Shown: positions 11,477 through 21,497 of the stretch, piece after piece
Layout: every line of letters begins with the position of its first letter
How positions within the stretch are numbered: the stretch's first letter is position 1
Assembly (NCBI GenBank): GCA_902628375.1
Contig: CACOMS010000003.1
Span: 1-64,000 of the forward strand
Length of the DNA stretch: 64,000 nt
Source: an uncultured SAR86 cluster bacterium
Lineage (GTDB): Bacteria > Pseudomonadota > Gammaproteobacteria > Magnimaribacterales > Magnimaribacteraceae
Direction: 5' to 3'
Made by a program: the position numbers and the translations under genes
The notes under the pieces: model-generated
The model's database searches: none
Seen by the model: the letters and a program-made list of their open reading frames with translations, nothing else
Told to the model about the DNA's origin: nothing

Positions 11477-11947
11477 TTGTTAAATTTTAATCTACTTCCA
11501 GAAAATGCTAACAATCTATATAAGGGAAATAGAGTTTCGCTATGGTTCTTTATAGCTTTTGTATGCTTGATGACTTGGAGATCTATTATTCATATGTTCT
11601 TTCAGGAATATGGTATGCATACCATAGCCAATTTAAAGCTTTTAACAGGAGATCCAGATCCTATGCCTTTGATCTACATGTTCTTTTCTCTTTGGGGATT
11701 TGCTCAATTGATTTTTTGCGCAGTTTGTTGGGTGATTATATTTCGTTATAAATCTCTTATTCCTTTAATGTATCTCTTATGGATCCTTGAGTGGGGAATT
11801 AGAACTTTTCTCTATCCAGTCATGTCTGGAGATCTCACAGCATCTATTATTTATTCTGATGGAGTCACTCCAGGAGCTGTGGGTGCTCCTTATGTTACTG
11901 TTTTATTACTCATATTTTTTATACTTTCCTTAAAAAAAAGAAACTAG
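11477..11947 (+). CDS. Multi-pass membrane protein of unknown function, TTG start
   Basis: Several hydrophobic segments; AAGGAG ribosome-binding site upstream of TTG; abuts preceding stop. Confidence 0.65.
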   Translation: MLNFNLLPENANNLYKGNRVSLWFFIAFVCLMTWRSIIHMFFQEYGMHTIANLKLLTGDPDPMPLIYMFFSLWGFAQLIFCAVCWVIIFRYKSLIPLMYLLWILEWGIRTFLYPVMSGDLTASIIYSDGVTPGAVGAPYVTVLLLIFFILSLKKRN

Positions 11948-11960
11948 AGGACTTTATTGC

Positions 11961-13613
11961 ATGATTAAAAAGGTATCCTATCTTCTATCTATACTTTTAG
12001 TTTCTGGGTTTTTAATTTGGGAATACAAAGTAAATATAATTGTTTGGACGCTTCCAAAGGTCATGAACTTTGTAAATCCAATTCAAGAAAACATCCCCAC
12101 TAATTGGACTGAAGGCCCTTCAGAAAAACTAGATATAAAGGATTCTAGACCAAATATTATTTTGATTTTGGCAGATGACATGGGTTACAACGACATCTCT
12201 TTGCATAATGGCGGTGCTGCAGATGGGTCGCTTCAAACACCTCATATAGATTCTTTAGCAACTAATGGTGTTTGGTTTTCTAAAGGCTATGCCGCAAATG
12301 CTACTTGTGCTCCTTCAAGAGCTTCAATAATGACTGGAAGGTACGCAACAAGGTTTGGATTTGAATTTACGCCTGTTCCTGATGCAGGAAGGACAGTTCT
12401 GACTTGGTTAGCAGAAGAAGATGACTCTGAATTGAGATCAAGAATTGATAAAGACTTAGCAATGAATTTACCTCCTTTTTTGGATCAGGGTATGCCATCT
12501 GAGCAGATTACTATTGCTGAAATTTTAAAAGACTCAGGTTATTACACTGCTCATATTGGAAAATGGCACCTTGGCCATGCAAGTGGAATGGACCCACAAA
12601 GCCAGGGTTTCGATGATTCTTTATCTTTAGCTGGTTCATATTATTTACCAGAAGACCATCCTCAGGTAGTAAACGCTAAATTTGATACAAGTATCGATAA
12701 GATGGTTTGGTCCAGTGGCCAATATGCTGCTCAGTTTAATGGAGGAGATTTTTTTGAACCTGATAAATATGTAACTGATTACTATACTGATGAAGCTCTA
12801 AAGGTAATTGAAAAGAATCAAAATAGACCTTTTTTCTTATATTTGAGTCACTGGGCAATTCATAATCCTCTTCAAGCATTAAGAGATGATGTAGAACAAA
12901 TGAGCCATATGCCTGAGCATAATCTTCAAGTTTACTCTGGAATGATTAGATCTTTAGATAGAAGTGTAGGAAAAATAATACAAAAACTAAAAGATTTAAA
13001 AATTTATGGTAAGACTTTAATCATATTTACTAGTGACAATGGTGGCGCTAACTACATTGAGCTAGAGGATATAAATAAACCATTTAGAGGATGGAAAATA
13101 AGTTTTTTTGAAGGAGGTATAAGAGTTCCATTTATAGTGAGCTGGCCTGATGAGATTAGTCCAGGCATGAAATTTGATGAAGCAGTACACCATTTTGATA
13201 TTTTTTCCACTATTGCTTCAGCAGCTCGAGCTAAAACTCCTGAAGATAGAAAAATAGATGGTGTGGATTTGCTCCCTTTCTTAAGAATGGATAATTCTAA
13301 TAAACCTCACGAAACCCTTTTTTGGCGTTCTGGAAATCACCAATCTGTTTTGCATAGAAACTGGAAATACATAATTAGTAAAAAAGAAAATAAGAGATGG
13401 TTATTTGACACTTCCGTAGACCCTTTTGAAAAAAATAACTTAATTGAAAGCCATCAAGAAGATGCTAAGAAAATTGAAAAACTCTTAGCTAAATTTAATT
13501 CTGAACAAACATCTCCTTTATTTCCATCAGCTTTTGAAGCCCCGATATTGATAGATAAGTACGATGGACAGGAGTATAGAGAAGGTGATGAATATATTTA
13601 TTGGTCTAATTAA
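11961..13613 (+). CDS. Sulfatase (formylglycine-dependent type)
   Basis: ILADDMGYND, CAPSRASIMTGRYATRFG (CxPSR), IGKWHLGH, FTSDNGG; N-terminal signal anchor. Confidence 0.93.
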   Translation: MIKKVSYLLSILLVSGFLIWEYKVNIIVWTLPKVMNFVNPIQENIPTNWTEGPSEKLDIKDSRPNIILILADDMGYNDISLHNGGAADGSLQTPHIDSLATNGVWFSKGYAANATCAPSRASIMTGRYATRFGFEFTPVPDAGRTVLTWLAEEDDSELRSRIDKDLAMNLPPFLDQGMPSEQITIAEILKDSGYYTAHIGKWHLGHASGMDPQSQGFDDSLSLAGSYYLPEDHPQVVNAKFDTSIDKMVWSSGQYAAQFNGGDFFEPDKYVTDYYTDEALKVIEKNQNRPFFLYLSHWAIHNPLQALRDDVEQMSHMPEHNLQVYSGMIRSLDRSVGKIIQKLKDLKIYGKTLIIFTSDNGGANYIELEDINKPFRGWKISFFEGGIRVPFIVSWPDEISPGMKFDEAVHHFDIFSTIASAARAKTPEDRKIDGVDLLPFLRMDNSNKPHETLFWRSGNHQSVLHRNWKYIISKKENKRWLFDTSVDPFEKNNLIESHQEDAKKIEKLLAKFNSEQTSPLFPSAFEAPILIDKYDGQEYREGDEYIYWSN

Positions 13614-13650
13614 ACTTATATATACTAACTTTTAGATTAAAGGAGAAGAG

Positions 13651-14622
13651 ATGAAAACTAAAATAACTGAACTTTTTGATATAGAGCATCCAATTATCCA
13701 AGGAGGAATGCATTATGTTGGATTTGCTGAATTAGCAGCTGCCGTATCAAATGCAGGGGGACTAGGAATAATTACAGGATTAACTCAGGGAACTCCAGAT
13801 AAATTGGAAACAGAAATTAGAAAATGCCAGGAACTGACCGATAAACCTTTTGGAGTAAACTTAACTTTCCTTCCTTCTCTGACTCCTCCTGATTATCCAG
13901 GTCTGATCGAAGTTATTGTTAATACGGGAGTAAAAGTAGTAGAGACTGCTGGAAGAAACCCAGCAGTTTATATGCCCGCAATGAAAGATGCTGGTATTAA
14001 AGTTATTCATAAATGCACTTCAGTAAGACATTCAATTAAAGCTCAAGATATAGGATGTGATGCTGTTTCAGTAGATGGATTTGAGTGTGGAGGCCATCCA
14101 GGAGAAGACGACATTCCAAATTTTATCCTTTTACCAAGAGCAGCTGATGAATTATCAATACCTTTCGTTGCTTCAGGTGGTATGGCAGATGCAAGAAGCC
14201 TCGTAGCTGCAATGGCATTAGGTGCAGAAGGGATGAATATGGGAACAAGATTTATAGCAACTCAAGATGCTCCAGTTCATGAGAACGTTAAACAAGCGAT
14301 TGTTAATGCAAGTGAGCTAGACACTAGGCTAATTATGAGATCTCTTACTAATACAGAAAGAGTTTTAAACAATCCAGCAGTTGAAAGTTTAATGGCAAAA
14401 GAGAAAGCACTAGGAGATGATCTTAAATTTGAAGATATTATTGATGAAGTGGCAGGGGTTTATCCCAAAGTAATGCTAGAAGGGGAGCCTGAAGTTGGGG
14501 CTTGGTCTTGTGGTATGGTTGCAGGCTTGGTTTATGATATTCCTACGGTCAAAGAGTTAATTGATAGAATAATGAAAGAGGCCGATGAAATTATTAATTC
14601 GAGGTTAAATAGAGCTTCATAA
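13651..14622 (+). CDS. Nitronate monooxygenase / 2-nitropropane dioxygenase-like FMN enzyme
   Basis: HPIIQGGMHYVGFAELAAAVSNAGGLGIITGL, GCDAVSVDGFECGGHPGE, VASGGMADARSLVAAMALGAEGMNMGTRFIAT. Confidence 0.9.
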   Translation: MKTKITELFDIEHPIIQGGMHYVGFAELAAAVSNAGGLGIITGLTQGTPDKLETEIRKCQELTDKPFGVNLTFLPSLTPPDYPGLIEVIVNTGVKVVETAGRNPAVYMPAMKDAGIKVIHKCTSVRHSIKAQDIGCDAVSVDGFECGGHPGEDDIPNFILLPRAADELSIPFVASGGMADARSLVAAMALGAEGMNMGTRFIATQDAPVHENVKQAIVNASELDTRLIMRSLTNTERVLNNPAVESLMAKEKALGDDLKFEDIIDEVAGVYPKVMLEGEPEVGAWSCGMVAGLVYDIPTVKELIDRIMKEADEIINSRLNRAS

Positions 14623-14639
14623 ACCCAGATATTTTATTT

Positions 14640-15695
14640 ATGAAAAAATTTCTAAAATTAACTTCCGTTTTAGCCTTCATTGTATTGATTGTATTTGTCC
14701 TCATTAGAATACCCGCAATACAAGACAGAATAGCACCTCTTGCAATGGTAGCTCTTTTATCTCCTGCAGACTTGCCAGAAGAAGATTCGTTAAGTGCCTT
14801 GGTTTGTGGTTCTGCTTCTCCATTAGGAGCTACTGATAGAGCTCAGACTTGTATCATGGTTAGAGCGGGTGATGAGATATATATCGTAGACATAGGTGAC
14901 GGAGCTAATAGAAATTTAGGTAGATGGAGAATCCCAATGAACAAGGTACAAGCAGTCCTGTTAACCCATCTTCACTCAGATCACATATCTGATCTAGCTG
15001 ATCTTCATCTAGCTACTTGGATACCAAATAGGAAGAGCCAATTAAAAGTTTATGGCCCTCAAGGAGTTGAATTTGTTACAAGAGGTTTTGAAGAAGCATA
15101 TCAGTCTGATTACTTTTTTAGGAATGAACATCATGGAGATGAAGTAGCTCCTTTGCATTCTGTTGGATTTGAACCTATAACAATTGATTTGAATAAACCA
15201 ATCATTATTGAAAAAGATGGATTAAAGGTTACCGCATTTGAAGTACCTCATGACCCAGTAAAACCAGCCTTAGCTTTTAGATTTGATTACAAAGGAAGGT
15301 CAATCGTCATTAGTGGAGATACTATTTATTCGGAGAATTTAATTAGTTACTCAAAGGATGCTGATGTTTTATTTCATGAAGCTTTATCTATGAATATAGT
15401 ATCTATGATGGAGGGTTTCACTAAAAGGTCTGGAAATGATTTACTTTCTAAGATTCTTTTTGATGTTCAGGATTATCATACAGATCCAGTTGATGCTGCT
15501 AAAGCAGCCAATGAAGCTGGAGTTAAGCATTTAATTTTCTATCATTTAGCACCTGCACCAGCAAACTGGTTAATAGAAGGTATGTTTGTAAGAGGCGTAA
15601 ATTCTATTAGAGATGATTGGACTTTATCGGATGATGGAACAATGGTTGTTTTACCCGTAAACTCTGAAGAAATAAAAATCTCGACTATAGATTAG
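14640..15695 (+). CDS. MBL-fold metallohydrolase (ribonuclease Z/arylsulfatase-like)
   Basis: LLTHLHSDHISDLADL motif, ISGDTIYSENL, FYHLAP; N-terminal TM/signal. Confidence 0.87.
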   Translation: MKKFLKLTSVLAFIVLIVFVLIRIPAIQDRIAPLAMVALLSPADLPEEDSLSALVCGSASPLGATDRAQTCIMVRAGDEIYIVDIGDGANRNLGRWRIPMNKVQAVLLTHLHSDHISDLADLHLATWIPNRKSQLKVYGPQGVEFVTRGFEEAYQSDYFFRNEHHGDEVAPLHSVGFEPITIDLNKPIIIEKDGLKVTAFEVPHDPVKPALAFRFDYKGRSIVISGDTIYSENLISYSKDADVLFHEALSMNIVSMMEGFTKRSGNDLLSKILFDVQDYHTDPVDAAKAANEAGVKHLIFYHLAPAPANWLIEGMFVRGVNSIRDDWTLSDDGTMVVLPVNSEEIKISTID

Positions 15696-16888
15696 AACTT
15701 AGAAGCTACCTTTTCTATTTTTTCGAGTCCTTCTAAAATATCTTCATTTTCAATATTAAGAGCAGGTGCGAGTCTAATTTTGTCCGAACCCGCAGGAACA
15801 AGGATTAGGCCTTCTCCATAAGCTATATCTAGGAATTCAAAAGAGGATTTTTCTTTTACTAAGTCACATCCAAACCACAGACCAGAAGATCTAATTTCAG
15901 AGAAAAGACTATACTTCGAAGAAATTTCTTCTAATCTAGTTTTAATAATATTTTCTTTTATTTTTACTTCATTCAGAAAATCGGGGCAATTTACTATATC
16001 CAGAACTTTATTTGCTACAGCACAAGCTAAATGATTGCCACCGAAAGTACTTCCATGAGTACCAGGCTGAAGAGTTTGAGCTAGGTTATCACTTACCAAA
16101 GTTGCTCCAATAGGAAATCCACCTCCAAGCCCTTTAGCAGAGGTAAGAATATCTGGTTCTATTTCATATTTCATATAAGCATATAAATGACCAGTTCTTC
16201 CAACTCCACTCTGCACCTCATCAAAAATTAGACTTATGGAATTAGAATCACACAGGCTTTTTATCTCTTTAAGGAATTCTTTATTTGCTTCAACAATTCC
16301 TGTTTCGCCTTGTATGGGCTCAATGATTATTGCTGCAGTTCTCTCTGAAATTAAGTTTTTAACAGAGTTAATGTCATTAAATATTGCATGTTTAATTCCT
16401 TCTATTAACGGAGAAAATTCTTTTCCTGAATCATCTGAACCACCTAAAGTAATATTTAAGATAGACCTTCCATGAAAGGAATTATTAAACGAAATTATCT
16501 CGGTCTTATCTTGGTTTATTGAAGAGTGAAATTTTCTAACAATTTTTATTGCTGCTTCATTTGCTTCAGACCCTGAATTGCAAAAGAAAACTTTATCTGC
16601 AAACGTATTATCAGTTAACTTCTCTCCTAGTTTTATTGCCTCCTCTGAAGCAACAAAATTACTTAAGTGCCATAACTTTTTAGATTGAGCTGATAGTACC
16701 TCAATTAGTTCATCATTTGCATGACCCAGAGAATTAACAGCTATACCGCCTCCTAAATCTATATATTCTTTATCATTAAAATCCCAAACCCTTGATCCTT
16801 TAGCGGTTTTAGGAATAAAGTCAGCTGGCAAATAATTTGGCACCATAACTTTTTGATATGTTTCAAGTAATTTTTTTTCTTCTTTCAT
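15692..16888 (-). CDS. argD: Acetylornithine/succinyldiaminopimelate-type class III aminotransferase
   Basis: FCNSGSEANEAAIKIVRK, SFHGRSI, IIIEPIQGETGI, IFDEVQSGVGRTGHLYAY, TSAKGLGGGFPIGA. Confidence 0.85.
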   Translation of the reverse strand: MKEEKKLLETYQKVMVPNYLPADFIPKTAKGSRVWDFNDKEYIDLGGGIAVNSLGHANDELIEVLSAQSKKLWHLSNFVASEEAIKLGEKLTDNTFADKVFFCNSGSEANEAAIKIVRKFHSSINQDKTEIISFNNSFHGRSILNITLGGSDDSGKEFSPLIEGIKHAIFNDINSVKNLISERTAAIIIEPIQGETGIVEANKEFLKEIKSLCDSNSISLIFDEVQSGVGRTGHLYAYMKYEIEPDILTSAKGLGGGFPIGATLVSDNLAQTLQPGTHGSTFGGNHLACAVANKVLDIVNCPDFLNEVKIKENIIKTRLEEISSKYSLFSEIRSSGLWFGCDLVKEKSSFEFLDIAYGEGLILVPAGSDKIRLAPALNIENEDILEGLEKIEKVASKF

Positions 16889-16934
16889 CTAATCTTCCCT
16901 TGGGTGGGGAAAGTATTGTAGGTACTATTGTTTA

Positions 16935-17420
16935 ATGGTCAAAATAAATTCTTCAAATGAAGAAACTCTTTTTACTGTAACTCTTGAACCTAACAGGTCT
17001 CTAGATTGGAAATATAGTCTTGTTTTCATCTTCATTATAGCCATTACTTGTTTATCAGTTGGATTTGCTTTCTATTTTGTTGGGGCAACTTTAATTCTTC
17101 CTTTTGCTGGCTTAGAGATTCTTTTGGTGGCTATCTGTGTTTATTTTGTAATGAATCAGAGTTATCAGAAGGAAGTCATAATTCTTTCACCAGAAAAGCT
17201 AAGGATAGAAAAAGGTAAAAGAAAAGCAGAACAAACCTGGGAATTTTTCCGGTCTTGGTCGCAAATAAGAGTAGAAAGGCCAAAACACCCTTGGTATCCA
17301 GCTCATATTTTAGTAGCTTCAAAGGGGGAAAGAATTCCAATAGGAAGTTTTTTGACTCAAGAAGAAAAAAATACTTTAGTTGAAAGACTTAGAGAAATAA
17401 TAAATCAACTAAGTAGTTAA
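16935..17420 (+). CDS. DUF2244-like integral membrane protein
   Basis: TLEPNRSLDWKYSLVFIFIIA...GATLILPFAGLEILLVAICVYF. Confidence 0.75.
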   Translation: MVKINSSNEETLFTVTLEPNRSLDWKYSLVFIFIIAITCLSVGFAFYFVGATLILPFAGLEILLVAICVYFVMNQSYQKEVIILSPEKLRIEKGKRKAEQTWEFFRSWSQIRVERPKHPWYPAHILVASKGERIPIGSFLTQEEKNTLVERLREIINQLSS

Positions 17421-18580
17421 TTTCTTTGGTTAAAACGTCTACCTACCATAGATGACGCAATATTAATTTTCTGTATATCAATTGTTCCTCCTGCAATTCC
17501 CCAACCCCATGCATCTCTTAACCTTCTTTCCATTTGGTATTCTTTGTTATAACCATATCCACCCATAATCTGAACAGCCATTCCTGTTACTTCTCTAGAC
17601 ATTTCATTAGAAAAACATTTACCAACGCTAGATTCAAATATACTTGGCAAGCCTTCACCTGCATTATGAGCTGCTCTATGAATAAGTAATCTACTAGCTT
17701 CTACTTTCATAGCCATTTCAGCCAATTTCATTTGGACTGCCTGAAAGTCTATAATTGGTTTTCCAAATTGCTCTCTTTCTTGAACATATTCAAGTACTTG
17801 TTCTAGAGCACCAGAAGCTTGCCCTAAACTCATTGTTGCATTACCACACCTTTCTAAATCAAATGCCTCCATTAATTTTTTAAAGCCTCCATTGGAATCA
17901 ACAACAATATTTTCTAATGGTACTTCTACGTTATCTAAGAAGATGTCAGCTGAAGCTATGCCTCTAAAGCCCATTAATTCTTCTTGTTTACCAAAGCTAA
18001 GACCTGGAGTGTCTTTTTCAACATATACAGCTCCAATTCCCTTAGCTCCTGGCTCTTCTGACATTCTGCAATAAATAACATACCCATGTGCATGACCGGC
18101 ACCAGAGCACCACCTTTTTGATCCATTCAAAATTACTTTATCTGATTCAATTTTTGCTGAGGTAACTAGATCAGTTAAGGCAGAACCAGCATTTGGTTCT
18201 GACATAGAAACAGCAATAAATAAGTTTCCTTTGCAAACCTCAGGAAGTACTTTTTTCTTAAGTTCTTCATTTGCAAAATGTTCTATGGCTTTTGTTGGAC
18301 CAACACAACTCTCAAATATAGGCCAAGCTACAGCAGAAGATACCTTTGCAAACTCTTCTAAGACTAATAAAGCATCTAAATTTGATAGACCTAAACCTCC
18401 ATACTTCTCATCAACATTTATTCCTATAAATCCCATTTCCGCATATTTTTTGAACCATTCATCAGACAAGGGATTACCTGTATGCTCTATCTCTTTAGCA
18501 ACCTCTGTCATTTCCTTTTGGGCAAACTCTCTTGCTGTAGTTTGTAATTGAATTTGATCTTCTGTTAACGAAAATTCCAT
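17417..18580 (-). CDS. Acyl-CoA dehydrogenase
   Basis: AVSMSEPNAGSALTDL, KRWCSGAGHAHGYVIYCR, REQFGKPIIDFQAVQMKLAEMAMKVEA, QIMGGYGYNKEYQMERRLRDA. Confidence 0.93.
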   Translation of the reverse strand: MEFSLTEDQIQLQTTAREFAQKEMTEVAKEIEHTGNPLSDEWFKKYAEMGFIGINVDEKYGGLGLSNLDALLVLEEFAKVSSAVAWPIFESCVGPTKAIEHFANEELKKKVLPEVCKGNLFIAVSMSEPNAGSALTDLVTSAKIESDKVILNGSKRWCSGAGHAHGYVIYCRMSEEPGAKGIGAVYVEKDTPGLSFGKQEELMGFRGIASADIFLDNVEVPLENIVVDSNGGFKKLMEAFDLERCGNATMSLGQASGALEQVLEYVQEREQFGKPIIDFQAVQMKLAEMAMKVEASRLLIHRAAHNAGEGLPSIFESSVGKCFSNEMSREVTGMAVQIMGGYGYNKEYQMERRLRDAWGWGIAGGTIDIQKINIASSMVGRRFNQRN

Positions 18581-18589
18581 AATTAACTC

Positions 18590-19780
18590 CTAAATTATTC
18601 TTTCTTCTCTTAGAGATTCTATCTCTTCTTTTTCATATCCAAGTTCTTTTAAAATTATATTTGTGTGCTCTCCTAGAGTAGGGGCCCTGAAAGATATTTT
18701 TCCAGGGTTTTTAGACATTTCAACAGGTGTCATGACTATGGGAGATGTTTCTTCTAAAAAAGGATAATCCATATCTACAAAAAGGTTCCTTGCCTTAATA
18801 TGTTCATTTTTTAGAGTATCTTTTGCTTTAAGTATTTCTCCAACAGGTATTCTTGCCTTATCTAATAGAGAAATTACTTCTTTCGTAGTTTTATTTTTAC
18901 ACCAATCAGCCATTTTCTTACTAATAAATTCCCCATTATTCCCTCTTTCTAAGTCATCTTTAAACCTTTCATCATTAATTAATTCAGGTTCTTGAATAAG
19001 GTTACACCATCTCTCGAATAGTGGTTGACCCACAGTTTGAACTAAAATCCATCCATCTTTAGTTTTAAATGTATCCGATGGTCCCGAAGTTTGTGCTCGG
19101 TTGCCAGAAGCTACTCTATTTACATTTAGCAAATCTTGCTCAATTAAAAGTCCATTGGTCATAGTTAATGCTGTAGCTAGTAAAGAAGTCTGAACTCTTT
19201 GTCCTTCACCAGATTTTTCTCTTTCCATTAAGGCTAATACAGTTCCGAATGCTGCCAATGAAGCAGAGCAAAAATCCACATAAGGTGCATAGGCTTTAGA
19301 AGGAAGATCAGGAGACCCCGTCATATCCATAGCACCTGACATTGCTTGAGCCACTCCATCAAAGCCAACTCTCTCAGCATAAGGACCTGACGTTCCAAAT
19401 GCTGTATTGGATGTAAGAATTATCTTTGGATTTATTTGTTTGATTGAATCATAGTCTAAACCCATAGATCTTAAAGTAGGTTCAGGTAGATTAGCGATAA
19501 CCACATCAGTATTTTTTAATAACTTCTTTACTATCTCTTTCCCTTTTTCTTTAGTTGGGTTTAAAGTCATCCCTTTCTTGTTTCTATTCATCTGTAAAAA
19601 CATTGACCCTTCTTGACTACTAGTTACAGGTGTTACAAATCTATCTTCGCTCCCATTAACTCTTTCAATTCTTATAACTTCAGCTCCAAAATCAGATAGT
19701 AATGCTCCACAAAAAGGGCCAGCTATATATCTTCCAAAATCTAGAACTCTTATTCCATTTAAGATTTGATCTTTAGACAT
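18590..19780 (-). CDS. CaiB/BaiF family CoA transferase
   Basis: GIRVLDFGRYIAGPFCGALLSDFGAEVIRIERV and MDMTGSPD; typical length. Confidence 0.93.
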   Translation of the reverse strand: MSKDQILNGIRVLDFGRYIAGPFCGALLSDFGAEVIRIERVNGSEDRFVTPVTSSQEGSMFLQMNRNKKGMTLNPTKEKGKEIVKKLLKNTDVVIANLPEPTLRSMGLDYDSIKQINPKIILTSNTAFGTSGPYAERVGFDGVAQAMSGAMDMTGSPDLPSKAYAPYVDFCSASLAAFGTVLALMEREKSGEGQRVQTSLLATALTMTNGLLIEQDLLNVNRVASGNRAQTSGPSDTFKTKDGWILVQTVGQPLFERWCNLIQEPELINDERFKDDLERGNNGEFISKKMADWCKNKTTKEVISLLDKARIPVGEILKAKDTLKNEHIKARNLFVDMDYPFLEETSPIVMTPVEMSKNPGKISFRAPTLGEHTNIILKELGYEKEEIESLREERII

Positions 19781-19869
19781 TTTCTCTCCTGTAGTCCATA
19801 AATAAAAAATTTAGAAAAAAAACGATTCATTCGTCTACACTGTTCTTTTGAAGATTATAATAGAAACCT

Positions 19870-20277
19870 ATGAGTAAAGTAGAAATACCAGAAGGTTATA
19901 AAGAAATGACTATAGTGCAAAAGCACATAGAAACTTTAGGTCCAGGTTTTTACAAAAGAGAAGATGGTCAGACTTTTATGGCCTTTTACGCAAATGAGAA
20001 GAATAGCAATGCTTACGGATCAGCACATGGAGGGGCCCTTATGGCCTTGGCTGATTACACGATGTGTTCTTCTGCAATGCAAAACAGGCACAGCTTGGTA
20101 ACAACTGTTAGTTTCCATTCAGAGTTTCTTGCTCCAGCAGAGGTTGGCAGTCTTTTAATTGTAAGAGCTAACCCAACCAAGATCGGAAAATCTTTAGGCT
20201 TTGTTGAAGGAGACATTAAAGTAGAAGAAAAAGAAATAATTAATTTTGGAGGAGTGGTTAAAATAATTAAGTCATGA
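19870..20277 (+). CDS. PaaI-type thioesterase (hot-dog fold)
   Basis: NAYGSAHGGALMALADYTM, TTVSFHSEFLAPAEVGSLL. Confidence 0.82.
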   Translation: MSKVEIPEGYKEMTIVQKHIETLGPGFYKREDGQTFMAFYANEKNSNAYGSAHGGALMALADYTMCSSAMQNRHSLVTTVSFHSEFLAPAEVGSLLIVRANPTKIGKSLGFVEGDIKVEEKEIINFGGVVKIIKS

Positions 20278-21497
20278 AAAAGAAAGATTTAGATTTAGTA
20301 CTTTTTGGTGCTACTGGGTTCACAGGAACTTTATGTTTGAGATACCTAAAGAGTAGAACTTCAGGTTTGAGTTGGGCAACAGCAGGGAGAGATGCTGTAA
20401 AGTTGCAACAGCTTCAGTTTAAACACTCTGTCGCTATAGAGAAGATTTTAGCCGATTCAGAAGATGAGAAAGCTTTAGATGAAATAACAAGGAGAGCTAA
20501 GGTAGTTATATCCACAGCAGGGCCTTTCCATAAGTATAGTGATAAATTAGTTGGGTCTTGTGTAAAAAATTCCTGTCATTATGTAGATATAACCGGGGAG
20601 ACTTTTTGGGTAAGACAATTAATTGATAAGTATCATGAAGAGGCAGCCCAAAAAGGAATAAGAATAATTCCAATGTGTGGATATGATTCTTTGCCATCTG
20701 ATCTGGGAACATTCTTTGCAGTAAAAGAATTAGGATCACCTGTATCTAATGTAGAAGCTTTTCATACTGGAGATGGAGGTTTTTCAGGAGGAACAATAGA
20801 AACCATGTTCTCTATGGGAGAATTAAATCTAGGAGATCAACTTAGAGATACTTTTCTTCTTAATCCTGAAGGCTCAGTAACAGACCAACAAAGAAAAGAT
20901 TCAATTCCTATTAAAGGAGTAAAAAAGAAAGAAGAAATAGATTCTTGGATAGGCCCTTTTATTATGGCTATGGCTAATAATCTCGTTGTTAGAAGAAGCG
21001 CTGCCTTGATGGAGCAAAGACAAGAACCTTATGGAAAAGATTTTACTTACAATGAGTATTCTTTCTTTAAATCCCCAGTATATGGATTAATTTCAACTGT
21101 CATCATGGCAATTTCTGGTCTTGTTTTATTTACTAGGTTCGGAAAATTCTTTAGAAGATTTTTCCCAAAGCCAGGCGAGGGACCCAGTGAAGAAACAATG
21201 AAAAATGGTTTCTTTGAAGTTCTTTATAAGGTAGAAGCAGAAGATGGAAATCATAAAATATTTAGAATGCATGGGAAGGGAGACCCAGGATATAGGGTTA
21301 CTTCTAAGTTAGTTGCCGAAAGTGCTCTCACACTGCTCCACAATTCAGATGAACTTCCAGGCGGAGAGGGTTATGGAGGTGTACTCACCCCTGCAACTGG
21401 ACTAGGACAACCACTCATTGATAGATTAAAAAAAGTAGGTATCTATTTTGAAGGGCCTTTAGATGAAAATTTAAAGGTTCCTGAAGAATCTAGCTGA
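20274..21497 (+). CDS. Saccharopine dehydrogenase-like / trans-acting enoyl reductase-like protein
   Basis: LVLFGATGFTGTLCLRYL, VISTAGPFHKYSDKLVGSCVKNSCHYVDITGETFW, GYDSLPSDLG. Confidence 0.85.
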   Translation: MKKKDLDLVLFGATGFTGTLCLRYLKSRTSGLSWATAGRDAVKLQQLQFKHSVAIEKILADSEDEKALDEITRRAKVVISTAGPFHKYSDKLVGSCVKNSCHYVDITGETFWVRQLIDKYHEEAAQKGIRIIPMCGYDSLPSDLGTFFAVKELGSPVSNVEAFHTGDGGFSGGTIETMFSMGELNLGDQLRDTFLLNPEGSVTDQQRKDSIPIKGVKKKEEIDSWIGPFIMAMANNLVVRRSAALMEQRQEPYGKDFTYNEYSFFKSPVYGLISTVIMAISGLVLFTRFGKFFRRFFPKPGEGPSEETMKNGFFEVLYKVEAEDGNHKIFRMHGKGDPGYRVTSKLVAESALTLLHNSDELPGGEGYGGVLTPATGLGQPLIDRLKKVGIYFEGPLDENLKVPEESS

